Assembly (NCBI GenBank): GCA_018388625.1
Contig: CP074402.1
Location: 4,340,001-4,404,000, forward strand
Direction of reading: 5' to 3'
Source of the DNA: Nocardiopsis eucommiae
GTDB taxonomy: Bacteria; Actinomycetota; Actinomycetes; Streptosporangiales; Streptosporangiaceae
Length of the DNA stretch: 64,000 nt
In this document: piece after piece, positions 9,667 through 20,412 of the stretch
How the letters are laid out: the number at the start of each line of letters is the position of its first letter
Position numbering within the stretch: position 1 is the stretch's first letter
The notes under the pieces: generated by a model
What the model was told of the DNA's origin: nothing
Seen by the model: only the letters and a program-made list of their open reading frames with translations
Databases searched by the model: none
Translations under genes and position numbers: made by a program

Positions 9667-10679
9667 TCAGTCGCCCGCGGGCGCCCCGACCGACTCCGAC
9701 TCGGGTTCCCGGGCCGCGGTCGTGGAGTCGAGGAACTCCTCGATGGCCTTCTGGCCCCGGTCCGGGTAGTCCGTGATGAAGCCGTCCACGCCCATCTCCA
9801 GGACCCGCCCCATCACCTGGGTGTCGTTGATCGTGTAGGGCATGATCTCCAGGCCCGCGTCGTGCACCCGGTCGACGTAGTCGGCGTCGACGGTCGTGTG
9901 GTTCGGGTTGATCATGTGGGCCCAGTCGAACTCGGGGATCCGCTCTTCGGGGACCCGGCCGAGCAGCGCGTGCGGCACCGCAGGCAGGATCCCCTTCGAG
10001 AGTTCCGTGGACTCCCAGTCGAAACTCTGCACCACGAGCCGGGAGGGCTGGTCGGGCGCGTTGGGCATGAGCCAGTACGGGTGCCGGGCCAGCTCGTCCG
10101 CGATCCGGTTCTCGATGCCCGGGTACCGGGACGGCTCCTTGACCTCCAGGAGGAGGTTCATCCGGTGCTTCTTCAGGCGGTTCAGGGCCTGGCTGAGGAG
10201 CGGTACGGGTTCCCCGGCGAACGCGTCGTCGAAGGACGAACCGGCGTCGAGGCGGCGGATCTCCGCCAGTGTGAAGTCACCGACGTCGTAGGGCGCGCGG
10301 TTCGGGAAGACCTCCTCGACGTCGGTGGTGCGGTCGAGTCGCGTGTCGTGCATGAGGATCAACTGGTCGTCGGAGGTGAGCTGGACGTCCACCTCCACGG
10401 TCTCCGCGCCGAGGCGGTGGGCCTCGTCGATCGCCGCGAGGGTGTTCTCGGGCGCGTGTCCGGAGGCGCCCCGGTGGGCGACGGCGATGAGGGGCGGTTC
10501 CGTGACGACTGCTGGGACGGAAGAACACTGGCGCCGGGGGTCACCCGCTGCGCCGTCGCGGCCTTGGTGACCGCGACCGCCTCCGAGGACGCGCTGGCGG
10601 GGACGGCGAGCGCGGAGCTCGATCCCAGGGCCAACATGAGTGATACGGCTCCGACTACGAATCCGATGCGCTGGTGCAC
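9667..10679 (-). CDS. Secreted glycerophosphodiester phosphodiesterase
   Basis: A GDPD of about 337 residues. A signal peptide covers the first ~30 residues ('FVVGAVSLMLALGSSSALA'). The catalytic domain starts with 'VAHRGASGHAPENT', carries the metal ligands in 'VEVDVQLTSDDQLILMHD', and ends with 'GVDGFITDYPD'. It hydrolyses glycerophosphodiesters to glycerol-3-phosphate and alcohol outside the membrane, which serves phosphate or glycerol scavenging. The GTG at 10679 is preferred because GGGAGG sits 5-6 bp upstream. A -1 break lies near 10537 (five C where six restore the frame), between the signal peptide and the catalytic domain. Confidence 0.85.
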
Positions 10680-10950
10680 CGGGCCTCCCAAGTACGCGTG
10701 GACTGGCCGACTGCTACCTCAGGGTGAGTGCGCTTGGTGACCGGACGGTGACCACGCGCGGAGCAGCCGGTGATCCGACGCCCATCTTCTGGTGGGTCCG
10801 TACCCCTCGGGCCACGGGAGCCCCACCCGTCAATCTCACCCTATGTAGGCAATTGATCGCTTCATGTCCGGTTTTTGACTGTAAGGCCCCTCCATAATCA
10901 CGGAGAGTCCTGTAGACATCACGAGTAGTAGTCGATGGGAAGGAGCTCTC

Positions 10951-12470
10951 ATGCGCAAGCACCACACGAGGTGGGTCGCGCTCTTCAGTGCCGCCGCGAT
11001 CTCCACGACGGGGCTGGTCGGCCTCGCCGGGCCCGCCGCGGCGGACGACGAGGACGCGAAGGCGCTCAGCTGGCCGGTCGTGCGACAGGGGGTGTCCACC
11101 TTCAGCATCGACGGGTTCGAGATCACCTACCTGCCCGACGGGCTGGAGCGCTACGGCATCAACGCCACGTCCACGACGGACCGTCAGGGCAACAGCCAGT
11201 CCCAGATCTCGTGGGTGCAGGGCCCGGACCAGTTGTACGGCCGGGTCTCCGTCCTGCGCTCGGAACGCCTCCAGGACCTGGAGGACGTTCGCGAGAGCCG
11301 GTACAGCCACCTCGCGCAGAGCTCCCTGGAGGAGGTACCGGCGGGCGAGTCCTTCGGGCACGGCGCGTACCTGTCCGAGGAGACCGGCGACCTCTTCTGG
11401 GTGGAGAGCCCGGGCGTCGCCGTCGCCACCCACCTCCAGCCGGAGCGCTGGGAGCGCGCGGAGCTGGTGCGGCTCGCGGAGGGCGTCACCGAGGAGACGG
11501 CACCGCAGGCCGAGACGGAGGCACCGGCGGCCGAGGACGCCAGCGTGGTCGTGGTCGAGGAGGACCCCCGGCCGGGGACGCCGCCGACGTGGCGACCGCC
11601 GAGGAGGCTCCTGCGGAGACCCCCGTGGAGGCTCCGGTGGAGGAGGCTCCGGTGGAGGAGGCCTCGGCCGAGGAAGCCCCGACCGAGGAAGCCCCCGGCG
11701 CGGAGGCTCCCGCCGAGGAAGCCCCGGCCGCCGAGGCTCCCACCGAGGAGACTCCGGTGGAGGAAGCCCCGGCTGAAGAGGCACCCGTGGAGACGCCGGT
11801 CGAGGAGGCCCCGACCGAGGAAGCCCCCGGCGCGGAGGCTCCCGCCGAGGAGGCCCCCGTGGACGAGGAGGTGGTCGACGGCGCCGAGCTCGACGAGATC
11901 ACCCCGATCGAGGAGGCCCCCGCGGAGGAGACTCCCGCCGAGGCCGCTCCGGTCGCCGACGAGGCCCCGGCCGGGAACACCGCGTCCCCGGACCAGGCCG
12001 ACCTCCCCGAGAACGTCTCCTCGCGCGAGGTCAAGACCTGCCTCACCGAGCACTTCGTGGACTTCGGCTCCGGTGAGTCCGAGCTCGACACCGCGCGAAT
12101 GAGCGGGACCAGCGGCGCGCTCGTCGAGCGGGCGCTGTCCGGCGCTGACCTCGACGACGCCCAGCGCGACCGCCTGCTGGCCACGGTCTGGTACTACGGC
12201 GACGAGGCCGCCAAGGAAACCGCCACCAACGACTGCGCGCACCGGTTCGGTATGGAGCCCGCCGAGGTGGAGGAGGTCCTCGCGGAGGTCTCCGGGCTCA
12301 TCGGTGAGCTCGCCCAGGAGCGCGACCAGAGCGTCTCCAGCTCGATGGACGAGGTCCGGAGGACGCACGACGCCGCCGAGGCCGGAGCGGTGACGGACCC
12401 GGTGGGCGCCGAGGAATGGGCCGAACTCTGGGACTCCCTGCCGTGGTCCATCCCGGTGGAGAACTCCTGA
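10951..12470 (+). CDS. Secreted protein with Glu/Ala/Pro-repeat linker
   Basis: An exported protein of about 506 residues. A signal peptide (about 1-33, ending 'GPAAADD') leads into a folded domain to about residue 185 that includes 'FEITYLPDGLERYGI' and 'DLFWVESPGVAVATHL'. A low-complexity acidic stretch of repeated 'EEAP' units spans roughly 190-345. A C-terminal helical domain follows ('REVKTCLTEHFVDFGSGES', 'LLATVWYYGDEAAKETATND'). The function is unknown; the design suggests a wall-spanning spacer between two modules. A -1 break near 11570 is restored by a sixth C. A long hairpin terminator follows. Confidence 0.7.
11676..11851. repeat. 44-nt perfect repeat inside the Glu/Ala/Pro linker
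   Basis: Positions 11676-11719 and 11808-11851 are identical over 44 nt and encode the same Pro-Thr-Glu-Glu-Ala-Pro-Gly stretch. This perfect copy lies within a longer, less perfect array of EEAP-coding units. Such identity points to slippage or recombination expanding the linker. Confidence 0.75.
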
Positions 12471-12491
12471 CCTCACCTTCCGACCCGTGCC

Positions 12492-12540
12492 GACCGAAGC
12501 CCGGTCGTGAGCCGAACGCGTTCACGGCCGGGCTTCGGTC
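12492..12540 (+). terminator. Long hairpin terminator
   Basis: GACCGAAGCCCGGTCGTGA and TCACGGCCGGGCTTCGGTC are near-perfect 19-nt inverted arms just after the stop of the repeat-linker protein. Confidence 0.6.
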
Positions 12541-12761
12541 ATGCCCGGGGCCCCGGCCCCCGACACCTTGCGGGTCGAGGCCGACAACCAAGGTCCCGAA
12601 CCCCCGATGACCCGACATCCGTGCCAATTCATGCTGTACCGTCACCCTCGATCGGCCGGTTTCCACCGAGGACCGGTCGGCGCCCCGTCCTCCCTCCCCG
12701 GAGCGACACCCCCAGACGGGCGGCGAACCCGCCCTCCCCCGTCCGCAGGAGGTCTGCGCTC

Positions 12762-14569
12762 ATGTCCGGATTCACCACCCGACCCCAGCTCCGCGGCGAC
12801 TTCGGCATGGTCGCCTCCACCCACTGGCTGGCCAGCGCCACCGGCATGTCCGTCCTGGAACGCGGTGGCAACGCCTTCGACGCGGCGGTCGCCGCGGGCT
12901 TCACCCTCCAGGTCGTCGAACCCCACCTGAACGGTCCCGGCGGCGAGGTCCCCGTCATCTTCCAGGCCCCGGGCGGGTCTCCGCGCGTGCTCTGCGGCCA
13001 GGGCGTCTCCCCCGCCGCCGCCACCATCGGGGCCTTCGAGGGACTCGGGCTGGACCGGGTCCCCGGCAGCGGCGTCCTCGCGGCCACCGTCCCCGGTGCC
13101 TTCGACGCCTGGATGCAGCTCCTGCGCGACCACGGCACCATGTCCGTCCGAGAGGTCCTGGACCACGCCATCGGTCTGGCCGAACGCGGCTACCCCGTCC
13201 TGGGCAGGATCGCGACCGCCGTGGAGACGCTCGCCCCGGTGTTCTCCCAGCACTGGGCGGGCTCGGCCGCCGTCTACCTGCCGCACGGCTCCGCCCCGGC
13301 GGCCGGAACCCGGCTGCGCAACCCCGCCCTCGCCGCCACCTACCGACGCGTGGTCTCCGAGGCCGAGGCGGCGGGCGGCGACCGTGAGGCCCAGATCGAG
13401 GCGGCCCGCCGTTCCTGGTACCAGGGCTTCGTCGCGGAGGCGATCGGCGCCTTCCTCTCCGAGCCCGTCCCCAACGGTCACGGCGAGCCCCAGCGGGCCC
13501 TGCTGACCGCGCAGGACATGGCCGACTGGAGCGCGACCTACGAGGACACCGTCAGCACGGCCTACGGTTCCCACACCGTGCACAAGACCGGCCCCTGGGG
13601 TCAGGGTCCCGTCATGCTCCAGCAGCTGCGCATGGCCGAGGCGGCCGGGGTCGGGACCGACGCCCGTCAGGGCGTGAGTTCGGACTTCGTGCACTGGAGC
13701 ACCGAGATCGCCAAGCTCGCCTTCGCGGACCGCGAGGGGTGGTACGGCGACCCCGAGTTCGTCGACGTCCCGCTCAAGGACCTGCTCAGCTCCGACTACG
13801 CCGCCGAGCGGGTGCGCGGGATCAGTGGAGAGCGCGCCAGCCTGGAACCGCACCCGGGCGCCCCGGGCGGTCGCGCCCCTTCGAGGCGCCCGTGTACCTG
13901 GCCGGGGAGACCCCGGGCGACCGCACCACGGGAGAGCCCACCGTCCGCGACGCCGCCGGGCGGACCCCCACCGACCTGCGTGGGGACACCTGTCACGTGG
14001 ACGTGGTGGACGCCGACGGCACCATGGTCTCCGCGACGCCCAGCGGCGGTTGGTTCAGCAGCTCGCCGCTCATCCCCGAGCTCGGGTTCCCCCTGGGCAC
14101 GCGGGCGCAGATGTTCTGGCTCGACCCGGCCTCGCCCAACGCCCTGGCTCCGCGCCGCCGCCCCCGCACCACCCTCTCCCCCACCCTGGTGACCCGGGAG
14201 GACGGCGAGGCGGTCCTGGCCATCGGCACCCCCGGTGGTGACCAGCAGGACCAGTGGACCACCACGGCCCTTCTGCGGGTCCTCAACGGCGTGGACGACC
14301 TCCAGGAGGCCCTGGACACCCCCATGTTCCACACCAACGCCTTCCCCAGCTCCTTCCACCCGCGCGAGACCGTCCCGGGCGACCTGGTCGTGGAGCCGGG
14401 CGTGGGCGAAGAGGTCGTCGACGACCTCCGGCGCCGCGGGCACCGGGTGCAGGTCGCCCAGGAGTGGTCACTGGGCCGTCTGGCAGCGGTCGCCCGGGAC
14501 CCGGAGAGCGGCGAACTGCGCGCGGCGGCCGATCCCCGGGGCGCGCAAGGGTACGCCGCCGGGCGCTGA
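12762..14569 (+). CDS. Gamma-glutamyltranspeptidase family protein
   Basis: An Ntn-hydrolase of the gamma-glutamyltranspeptidase family, about 602 residues. The N-terminal half has 'FGMVASTHWLASATGMSVLE' and 'GGNAFDAAVAAGFTLQVVEP'. The autocatalytic site Thr is in 'RGDTCHVDVVDADGTMVSA', followed by 'SGGWFSSSPLIPELGFPLG'. It processes itself into two subunits and transfers or hydrolyses gamma-glutamyl groups (glutathione or related peptides). No clear signal peptide is seen, so a cytosolic member of the family is likely. The ATG at 12762 has AGGAGG 8-13 bp upstream. A -1 break near 13880 (four C, five expected) precedes the catalytic Thr; the rest reads through cleanly. Confidence 0.88.
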
Positions 14570-14596
14570 CCCGCTCGGGCAGACGAAAACGTACGG

Positions 14597-14626
14597 AAGC
14601 CCCCTCCGACTGGACAGGAGGGGCTT
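14597..14626 (+). terminator. Terminator after the gamma-glutamyltranspeptidase
   Basis: AAGCCCCCTCC and GGAGGGGCTT pair with one bulged C and are followed by TTGT. It lies 28 bp past the stop codon. Confidence 0.55.
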
Positions 14627-14861
14627 TGTCGCGGGCTGGGGGTAGTGCCATGGCTTGACCGGACCTCTTGCCAAATCGGTCGGTCACTGCTTATGTAGAC
14701 CTGTGCGGCGGGACCCCGGCCTGCGAGGCCCTGGAATCCGCCACAACTCCATACCACCCAAGGGCCGACCACCGCTGTCTCCCCCTCCCTCAGCGGCGGC
14801 CCTGTCCCCCTCCTAACCGAGGCCTGCCTTCCCCTCCCGGCGGTTTTTCGGACATGGAGAA

Positions 14862-14908
14862 GGAAGGGGCCGTGGTGCCACCGCCCCGGTGGCACCACGG
14901 CCCCTTCC
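14862..14908 (-). terminator. Perfect 21-bp hairpin, terminator of the NlpC/P60 gene
   Basis: The arms 14862-14882 and 14888-14908 are perfectly complementary around a 5-nt loop. The hairpin lies 23 bp downstream (minus strand) of the NlpC/P60 stop codon. Confidence 0.65.
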
Positions 14909-14930
14909 CGTTTCCGGAGGCCGGTCGGGG

Positions 14931-16108
14931 TCAGGTGTTGACGCGCACCGCGCCCGCGTAGTTGGCGGTCCGCACGGGGGTGACCCGCACGTCCAGTCCG
15001 GTGCGCGGCGCCTCCAGCATCTGGCCGTCGCCGAGGTAGATGGCCACGTGCGAGATGTAGTCGGGCGCGGTCGGGTCCGAACGCCAGAACAGCAGGTCAC
15101 CGCGTTCGAGGTCGTCCCACTCGACGCGCTCGCCCGCGTTCCACTGGTCGTGGGTGACGCGCGGGATGGACACGCCCTCCTCCTGGAACGCCCACTGGAG
15201 CAGGCCGGAGCAGTCGAAGCCGACGTCGGGGGTGGTCCCGCCCCACACGTAGGGCACGCCCAGCTGGGTCTCGGCGTTGGCGATGATCCGTTCGATCACC
15301 GAGGAGGGGACGGCGTCACCCTCGACCCGGGGCTCGGGGGCGTCGGCCACCAGCTGGAGGGAGGCGTCCTCACCGAGGATCTCCTCCAGTTCCTCGTGCA
15401 GGTCCCACAGGTCGGCGTCGGGGGCGGAGACGACCAGGGCGTTGCCCTCGGGCATGCCCAGCTCGCGGGCGAGCTCCCGGGAGACGAGCGCGTCGATCCC
15501 GGCGATACCGGACGTGGCGTGCGTCCACACCTCCAGGGGGACCTCGCCGTTGCCGCCGGCGAGGGTGATCTCGCCGCCCACGTCCAGTTCGCGTTCGGTG
15601 CCGACGTCCTTGGACAGCGCGACGTGGCCCTCCGCGATCCCCTGCCAGATCTCGTCGGACTCGGCGGAGGGCCGGGGGCGTGGTTGCGGAAGCTGGAGGG
15701 GTTGACGCCCAGCAGGGAGGTGGGCTGGCCGTCGACCTCCACCCGGGCGGCGTCGACGGTGAGGACGTCGTCCACGCCGTCGATCTCGCGGACCGCGTCG
15801 ACGACCTCGCGGGGAAGCCGCTCGGGGGACACCGCGAAGTACTCGACGGATCGCGCCTCGCGGAAGGGCGCGACGTAGGTGTCGCGCCTGAGTTCGGCGA
15901 CGTCCGCGACGTCGGGGGTTTCGGTCGGGGAATCGGCCGCTCGGGGCGCGGAGCCGCTGGGGGTGGCGGCCTCGTGGGGGAGTTGTTCGGAGAGGGGAGG
16001 ACGGTCTTGGACGACGGGGTCGGCCAACGCGGGGCTGGCCCCGAAGGCCGTGAAGGCGACCGCGAAGGCGGCCGTGGTTCCCGCACATGTTCTGAGACGG
16101 TTCCGCAC
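14931..16108 (-). CDS. Secreted NlpC/P60 cell-wall hydrolase with a MacB/FtsX-like ectodomain
   Basis: An exported protein of about 392 residues. A signal peptide (1-30, 'AFAVAFTAFGASPALADP') leads into about 200 residues that resemble the extracytoplasmic core of MacB/FtsX-type permeases ('REIDGVDDVLTVDAARVEV', 'HVALSKDVGTERELDVGGEI'). An NlpC/P60 domain follows with the catalytic Cys in 'GFDCSGLLQWAF' and His in 'YISHVAIYLGDGQMLEAP'. It should cleave peptide bonds in peptidoglycan stems. The GTG start at 16108 has an AAAGGG-type ribosome site. A -1 break near 15672 is repaired by a sixth C. The 195-bp leader shows no structure I can name. Confidence 0.85.
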
Positions 16109-16303
16109 GGGGTTCCATCACCCTTTCTGGGACCGCGGCGGGCGGGGGATCCGCTGCGGCGCACGGCCTGAGATGACATGGTCCGGGTCCAAGAATGGGT
16201 GCACCCGGTCGTGTTTGCAAGACGCCCACGCCGTCCGATACCGGACGTCCACCTATCAGCCGCTTGTCCGTTCCCTGAGGATTTCCCGTCTTTCGGCGTT
16301 GCG

Positions 16304-18040
16304 TCACAGGTCGGCGTAACAGTCCGTAACCGACACGGCGAGGGGAAGCGGACCGGGGTGTCCCCGAAGAGGATCCGGCGGGTCCGTTCCCGGGCGCGGT
16401 CGATCGCGCGCAGGGCCTCCTCGGCGCGTTCCTCGGGAACGTGCAGGACGACCTCGTCGTGGACGAAGAAGACGATGCCGCCGCCTTCGGGAGTCGCGGG
16501 GAGTTCCTGGCGGAGCGCGGCGAGCAGGACCAGCGCCCACTCGGCGGCCGTGGCCTGGACGACGAAGTTGCGGGTGAACCGGCCGTGGGCGCGGCGCCGT
16601 CGGTCACCGTCCGCGGCGGCGACCGTGGCCGACCAGTCGTGCGGGGCCGGTGAGGTGCGGCCCAGCCAGGAGCGGACGATCCCGCCGCCCTCCCCGTGCG
16701 GGCGGCGGCGTCCACGTACTCCAGGGCGAGGGGGTAGAGGCGGCGCATGGTCGCCAGCAGCGGCGCGGCGTCGCCAGAGGTCTGTCCGTACATGGCGGCG
16801 AGAAGGCCGATCTTCGCGCGTTCGCGGTCGTCACCCACGTGCACCGCGAGCCGGGCGTACAGGTCGTCCTCGGCCGCCGCGGCCGCGAGGGCGGCGTCCC
16901 CGGAGACCGCGGCCAGCACCCGGGGTTCGAGCTGTCCCGCGTCGGCGCGGACCAGGACCCACCCCGGGTCGGCCCGGACGGCCCGGCGCACCGACTTGGG
17001 GATCTGGAGGGCTCCGCCGCCCCGGGTGGCCCACCGCCCGGAGACCACCCCGCCCACCACGTAGTCGGGTCGGAAGCGGCCCAGCCGGGGGCCGTCCGCG
17101 TCCTCGCGGGGAAGTTCGCGCACCCAGGTCTCCAGCCAGGACCATCCGTTGGCGGAGTGGAGGCGGGCGAGCTCCTTGTAGCGCAGCAGCAGCGGGACGA
17201 GCGGGTGGTCCACGCCCTCCAGGACCCAGGACCGGGTGGACTCGACGGGGTGACCGACCCACGCCATCGCCCTGAGGACCTGGGCGGGCGAGTCCGGGTT
17301 GACCTCGTGGCCGACGACCTCCCCGATCCGCGTCACGAGGTCGGCGAGGACCGCCGGGCGCTCCCCGGCACGTGGTCGCGGCCCGAGGATCTCGGTGAGC
17401 ACCCGGTCGTGGACGTCCGGGCGCCAGGGGAGACCGTCGTGGCTCATCTCCACGGCGGCGAGGGCACCCGCGGACTCCACGGCGACCAGCAGCGCCATCC
17501 GCCCCGGTTCGGGGAGCGCGGCGACACGTCTTCGCTGGTCGTCATGGACCTCGACCAGGGCGGCGAGCCGGTCCGTGCCGGGCGGGAGGGTGGAGCGGTC
17601 GGCCTCGAACAGCGCGGGTTGCGCGGCGGTCCCCTCCCCAGCGGCCGCACCGGGTCGTCGGGGACCGGGAGGTCGCGCAGGCGTGCCCAGGCCGCGCCCA
17701 GGGAGTGGGGTTCGGAGTGCCGGGCCTCGTGGCCGAGCAGCAGGGCCTCCGTCAGCCCGACGTCGTGGCAGCGGGCCACGCGCACCCCGGCGCGGACCAG
17801 GTCGGGGTAGAGGTCGCCGGTGTCCGCCCAGACCCACCGGACCGGCACGGCCCCGGTGTTTCCTCCTCCGCCCTCCGTGGCGGGCTCCTCCGTCCCGGCC
17901 CTTCCGGAGTGGTCCTCCTCGATCGCGCGGACGGCGCCCGCGAGGTCGCCCACCCGGCGTGCGGAAGGGGCCGCGCCGCCCTCCCCGAGCTCCCGCAGCC
18001 ATCCACCGCCCTCGCCGTCGGCGACCACCGCGATCCGCAT
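16304..18040 (-). CDS. PolA-like bifunctional 3'-5' exonuclease/DNA polymerase
   Basis: A family A polymerase of about 580 residues, shorter than Pol I because the 5' nuclease is absent. Motif A is 'LVRADAGQLEPRVLAAVSGD', an unusual version of DYSQIELR. Motif B is 'RERAKIGLLAAMYGQTSG', and motif C is 'VFFVHDEVVLHVPEE'. The N-terminal 180 residues should be a degenerate exonuclease-like domain. This matches the accessory polymerase found in many actinomycetes next to the housekeeping polA. The ATG at 18040 gives 'MRIAVVADGE'. Two -1 breaks at about 17640 and 16696 lie at four-G runs where five G restore the frame. Confidence 0.85.
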
Positions 18041-18520
18041 GGGACCAGTCTCCCCCGGGAGACCGACAATCGGGCGCCGCCGCACGGGCGGGGAGGTCGG
18101 ACCGCCCCACACCCGTTCCGCGAGGGGGCCGGAGAGGCCGTCACCGTCACCCGCCGAGGCGCCGGGCGGCCGTGCCCCTGGCGAGGCCGATGAACCGGCA
18201 CACCTCCGCCACACGCGAGAAGCAAGGAGAACGGGACCCCGCCTCCTCTCTGGGCCACGGCCGTCCCCACCCCACCCGCAGGTGCCCGGACTCCGAGACC
18301 CGACCTCCGGGCGAGGCCGTACTGACCTCCACGGCGCCTCACCACCCGGTAGGGCCCGGCTTCCGGAGCTGGTCCGTAGGCCGCCCCGGTCACCGAAGGC
18401 GCCGTGGCAGGGGACCGTGTCTCCACGAGGCCCCTCCCAAGCCAGGGCCACCTCCGGGACGGGGTCGAACGGTGGCCGCCCGCCCCACCAACACCCGCGC
18501 GGGCGGCCGGGGGCCAGGGC
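18041..18520. other. 480-bp intergenic region without a supported gene
   Basis: No frame here shows a family motif, a convincing ribosome site or the expected G/C-ending codon pattern. It lies upstream of the polymerase gene and downstream of the dehydrogenase stop. Confidence 0.5.
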
Positions 18521-19441
18521 CTAGCGTCCGGGGCGCACCACGTTCTCCAGGGGTTCCCCGGCGGACCAGCGGGCGAGCTGCCCGTCCATGAAGGCGCGGG
18601 CGCGCGGGTAGAAGGCGGCGGAACCGCCCGCCACGTGCGGCGTCAGGTACACACCGGGGGCGTCCCACAGCGGGTGCGCCACGGGAAGCGGTTCGGGGTC
18701 GGTGACGTCCAGGGCCGCCCGGACCCGGCCGTTCTGGGCGAGCAGGGCCTCCGTGTCCATCACGGCGCCCCGACCCACGTTGACCACCAGCGCGTCGTCA
18801 CGCAGCAGCGCGAACTCCTCCGCGCCGAACAGGCCCCTCGTCCGCTCGGTGAGCGGGGTGACCAGGACGACCACGTCCGCCTCCGGCAGCAGGCCGGGCA
18901 GTTCGTCCACCCCGTGCACGCCCTCCTCCGGGCGGGCCCGGCTGGCCACCCGCACCACCTCGGTCTCGAAGGGCAGCAGGCGCCGCTCGATCGCCTGCCC
19001 GATGCTGCCGTAGCCGACGATGACCACCCGGGAGTCGGCCAACGACCGCTGCGGGACCGAACCCCAGCGGTGTTCACGCTGGTCGATCGCCCACCGGGGC
19101 AGGTCGCGCTGGGAGGCGAGGATGAGCGCGAGCGTGTGCTCGGCGGTGCTGGCGTCGTGCAGCCCCCGGCCGTTGCACAGGGTCACGTGGTCCGGGAGAA
19201 GGTCGAGGACCTGCTCGTACCCGGCCGAGACCAGCTGCACCACCCTGAGCTCGGGCATCCGCGCGATCATGTCCAACCGTTCGTCCACGCCCTGGGTGGA
19301 GGGCGCGTAGGGCACCTGGTAGAAGGTGACGTCCTCCAGTCCCCCTTCGGGGGCAGGACCCCCGGTGTAGAGGTCGACGTGAAGCGATCGGGGCGCGTTG
19401 TCCCTGTTCTGCTCCCACTGCACCAGTGCTCGACCGCCCAT
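18521..19441 (-). CDS. D-isomer-specific 2-hydroxyacid dehydrogenase
   Basis: An intact NAD(P)-dependent enzyme of 306 residues. The nucleotide-binding motif is 'VVIVGYGSIGQAIE' (about residues 138-152). The catalytic Arg/Glu region follows through 'VVNVGRGAVMDTEAL', and the catalytic His is in 'VYLTPHVAGGSAAFYPRA'. It would interconvert a 2-oxo acid and a D-2-hydroxy acid in the cytosol. It resembles the glyoxylate/hydroxypyruvate reductase group, but the substrate is not certain. It stands as a single gene. Confidence 0.85.
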   Translation of the reverse strand: MGGRALVQWEQNRDNAPRSLHVDLYTGGPAPEGGLEDVTFYQVPYAPSTQGVDERLDMIARMPELRVVQLVSAGYEQVLDLLPDHVTLCNGRGLHDASTAEHTLALILASQRDLPRWAIDQREHRWGSVPQRSLADSRVVIVGYGSIGQAIERRLLPFETEVVRVASRARPEEGVHGVDELPGLLPEADVVVLVTPLTERTRGLFGAEEFALLRDDALVVNVGRGAVMDTEALLAQNGRVRAALDVTDPEPLPVAHPLWDAPGVYLTPHVAGGSAAFYPRARAFMDGQLARWSAGEPLENVVRPGR

Positions 19442-19537
19442 GTCGCCCGCTCTCCTTCTGCTCGGTCCGTGTCACCCGACACCCTAGGGGCTCACCCGGT
19501 CGGTGGGCCGAGGGCGGGTGCGCGGTCCGCCAGGCGG

Positions 19538-20379
19538 TCAGACCCGGTGGTCCCGCGCGGCCACGGCGCCGAAGCGCGAGAGCTCGTAGCAGGCGACGGC
19601 AGCGGCGGCGGTGACGTTGAGGGAGTCGACGTCGCGGTCGGCCATCGGAATGTGGACGCGGGAGGTGGCGCGCTCCAGCCATCGCGAGGACAGGCCGTCG
19701 CCCTCGGTGCCGAGCAACAGTCCCACCCTGGCGTCGGACGGGAGGGCGTCCATGGCCTCGCGCAGGGGCAGCGAGCCCTCTCCGGGAGTGAGGGCCATCA
19801 GGTCGAAACCGGCCTCGCGCAGGGTGTCCAGACCGCCGTACCAGTCGTCGAGGCGGGTGTAGGGAAGGGTGAAGACGGCACCCATCGACACCTTGACGGA
19901 CCTGCGGTAGAGGGGATCGGCGCAGCGAGGCGCCAGCACCACGGCGTCCACACCCAGACCGGCCGCGCTGCGGAAGATCGCGCCCACGTTGGTGTGGTCC
20001 ACGAGGTCCTCCAGCACCACGATGCTGCGGGCCCCGGACAGGACCTCGTCGAGCGCGGGCAGCGGCCTGCGGTGGTAGGCGGCGAGCGCGCCCCGGTGGA
20101 GGTCGAAGCCGACCACCCGTTCGGCGGTCTCCTCGCTCACCACGTACAGCGGGGCGCCGGAGGCGGAGACCACGTCGTCGAGGGCGCGGGCCCGCCGTTC
20201 GGTGAGCAGGAAGCTGCGGGGGCGAAACCGGCGGTGGCGGCCCGGCGGATCACCTTGTCGCCCTCGGCCATGAACAGGCCGTGCTCGGTCTCCAGGTGGC
20301 GGCGCAGGTTGACGTCGCGCAGCCGGGTGTAGTCGGCCAGACGCGGGTCGGCGGGGTCACTGACCCTGATGACATCCAT
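19538..20379 (-). CDS. SPOUT (TrmH/SpoU) family RNA 2'-O-methyltransferase
   Basis: An RNA ribose methyltransferase of about 280 residues. An N-terminal substrate-binding segment ('LRDVNLRRHLETEHGLFMAE') precedes the SPOUT knot. The three knot motifs are 'DHTNVGAIFRSAAGLGVDA', 'VGLLLGTEGDGLS' and 'HIPMADRDVDSLNVTAAAAV'. It methylates tRNA or rRNA 2'-OH groups using S-adenosylmethionine; the exact site is unknown. A -1 break lies near 20222, where five C are seen and six restore the frame. The ATG at 20379 gives 'MDVIRVSDPADPRLADY', a common start in this family. Confidence 0.88.
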
Positions 20380-20412
20380 GGTCAGCGATTATCCCGTGCG
20401 GGACCGGGTGGC

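Noticed and set aside
16109..16303. A c-di-AMP (ydaO-type) riboswitch before the NlpC/P60 gene
   Set aside because: Such switches often precede wall hydrolases in actinomycetes, but I could not match the conserved elements in this leader by eye.
14931..18110. A 1059-codon minus-strand frame that seems to fuse a polymerase to an NlpC/P60 hydrolase
   Set aside because: Parts of two separate genes in the same frame joined by non-coding sequence; each has its own start, signal or stop in a neighbouring frame.
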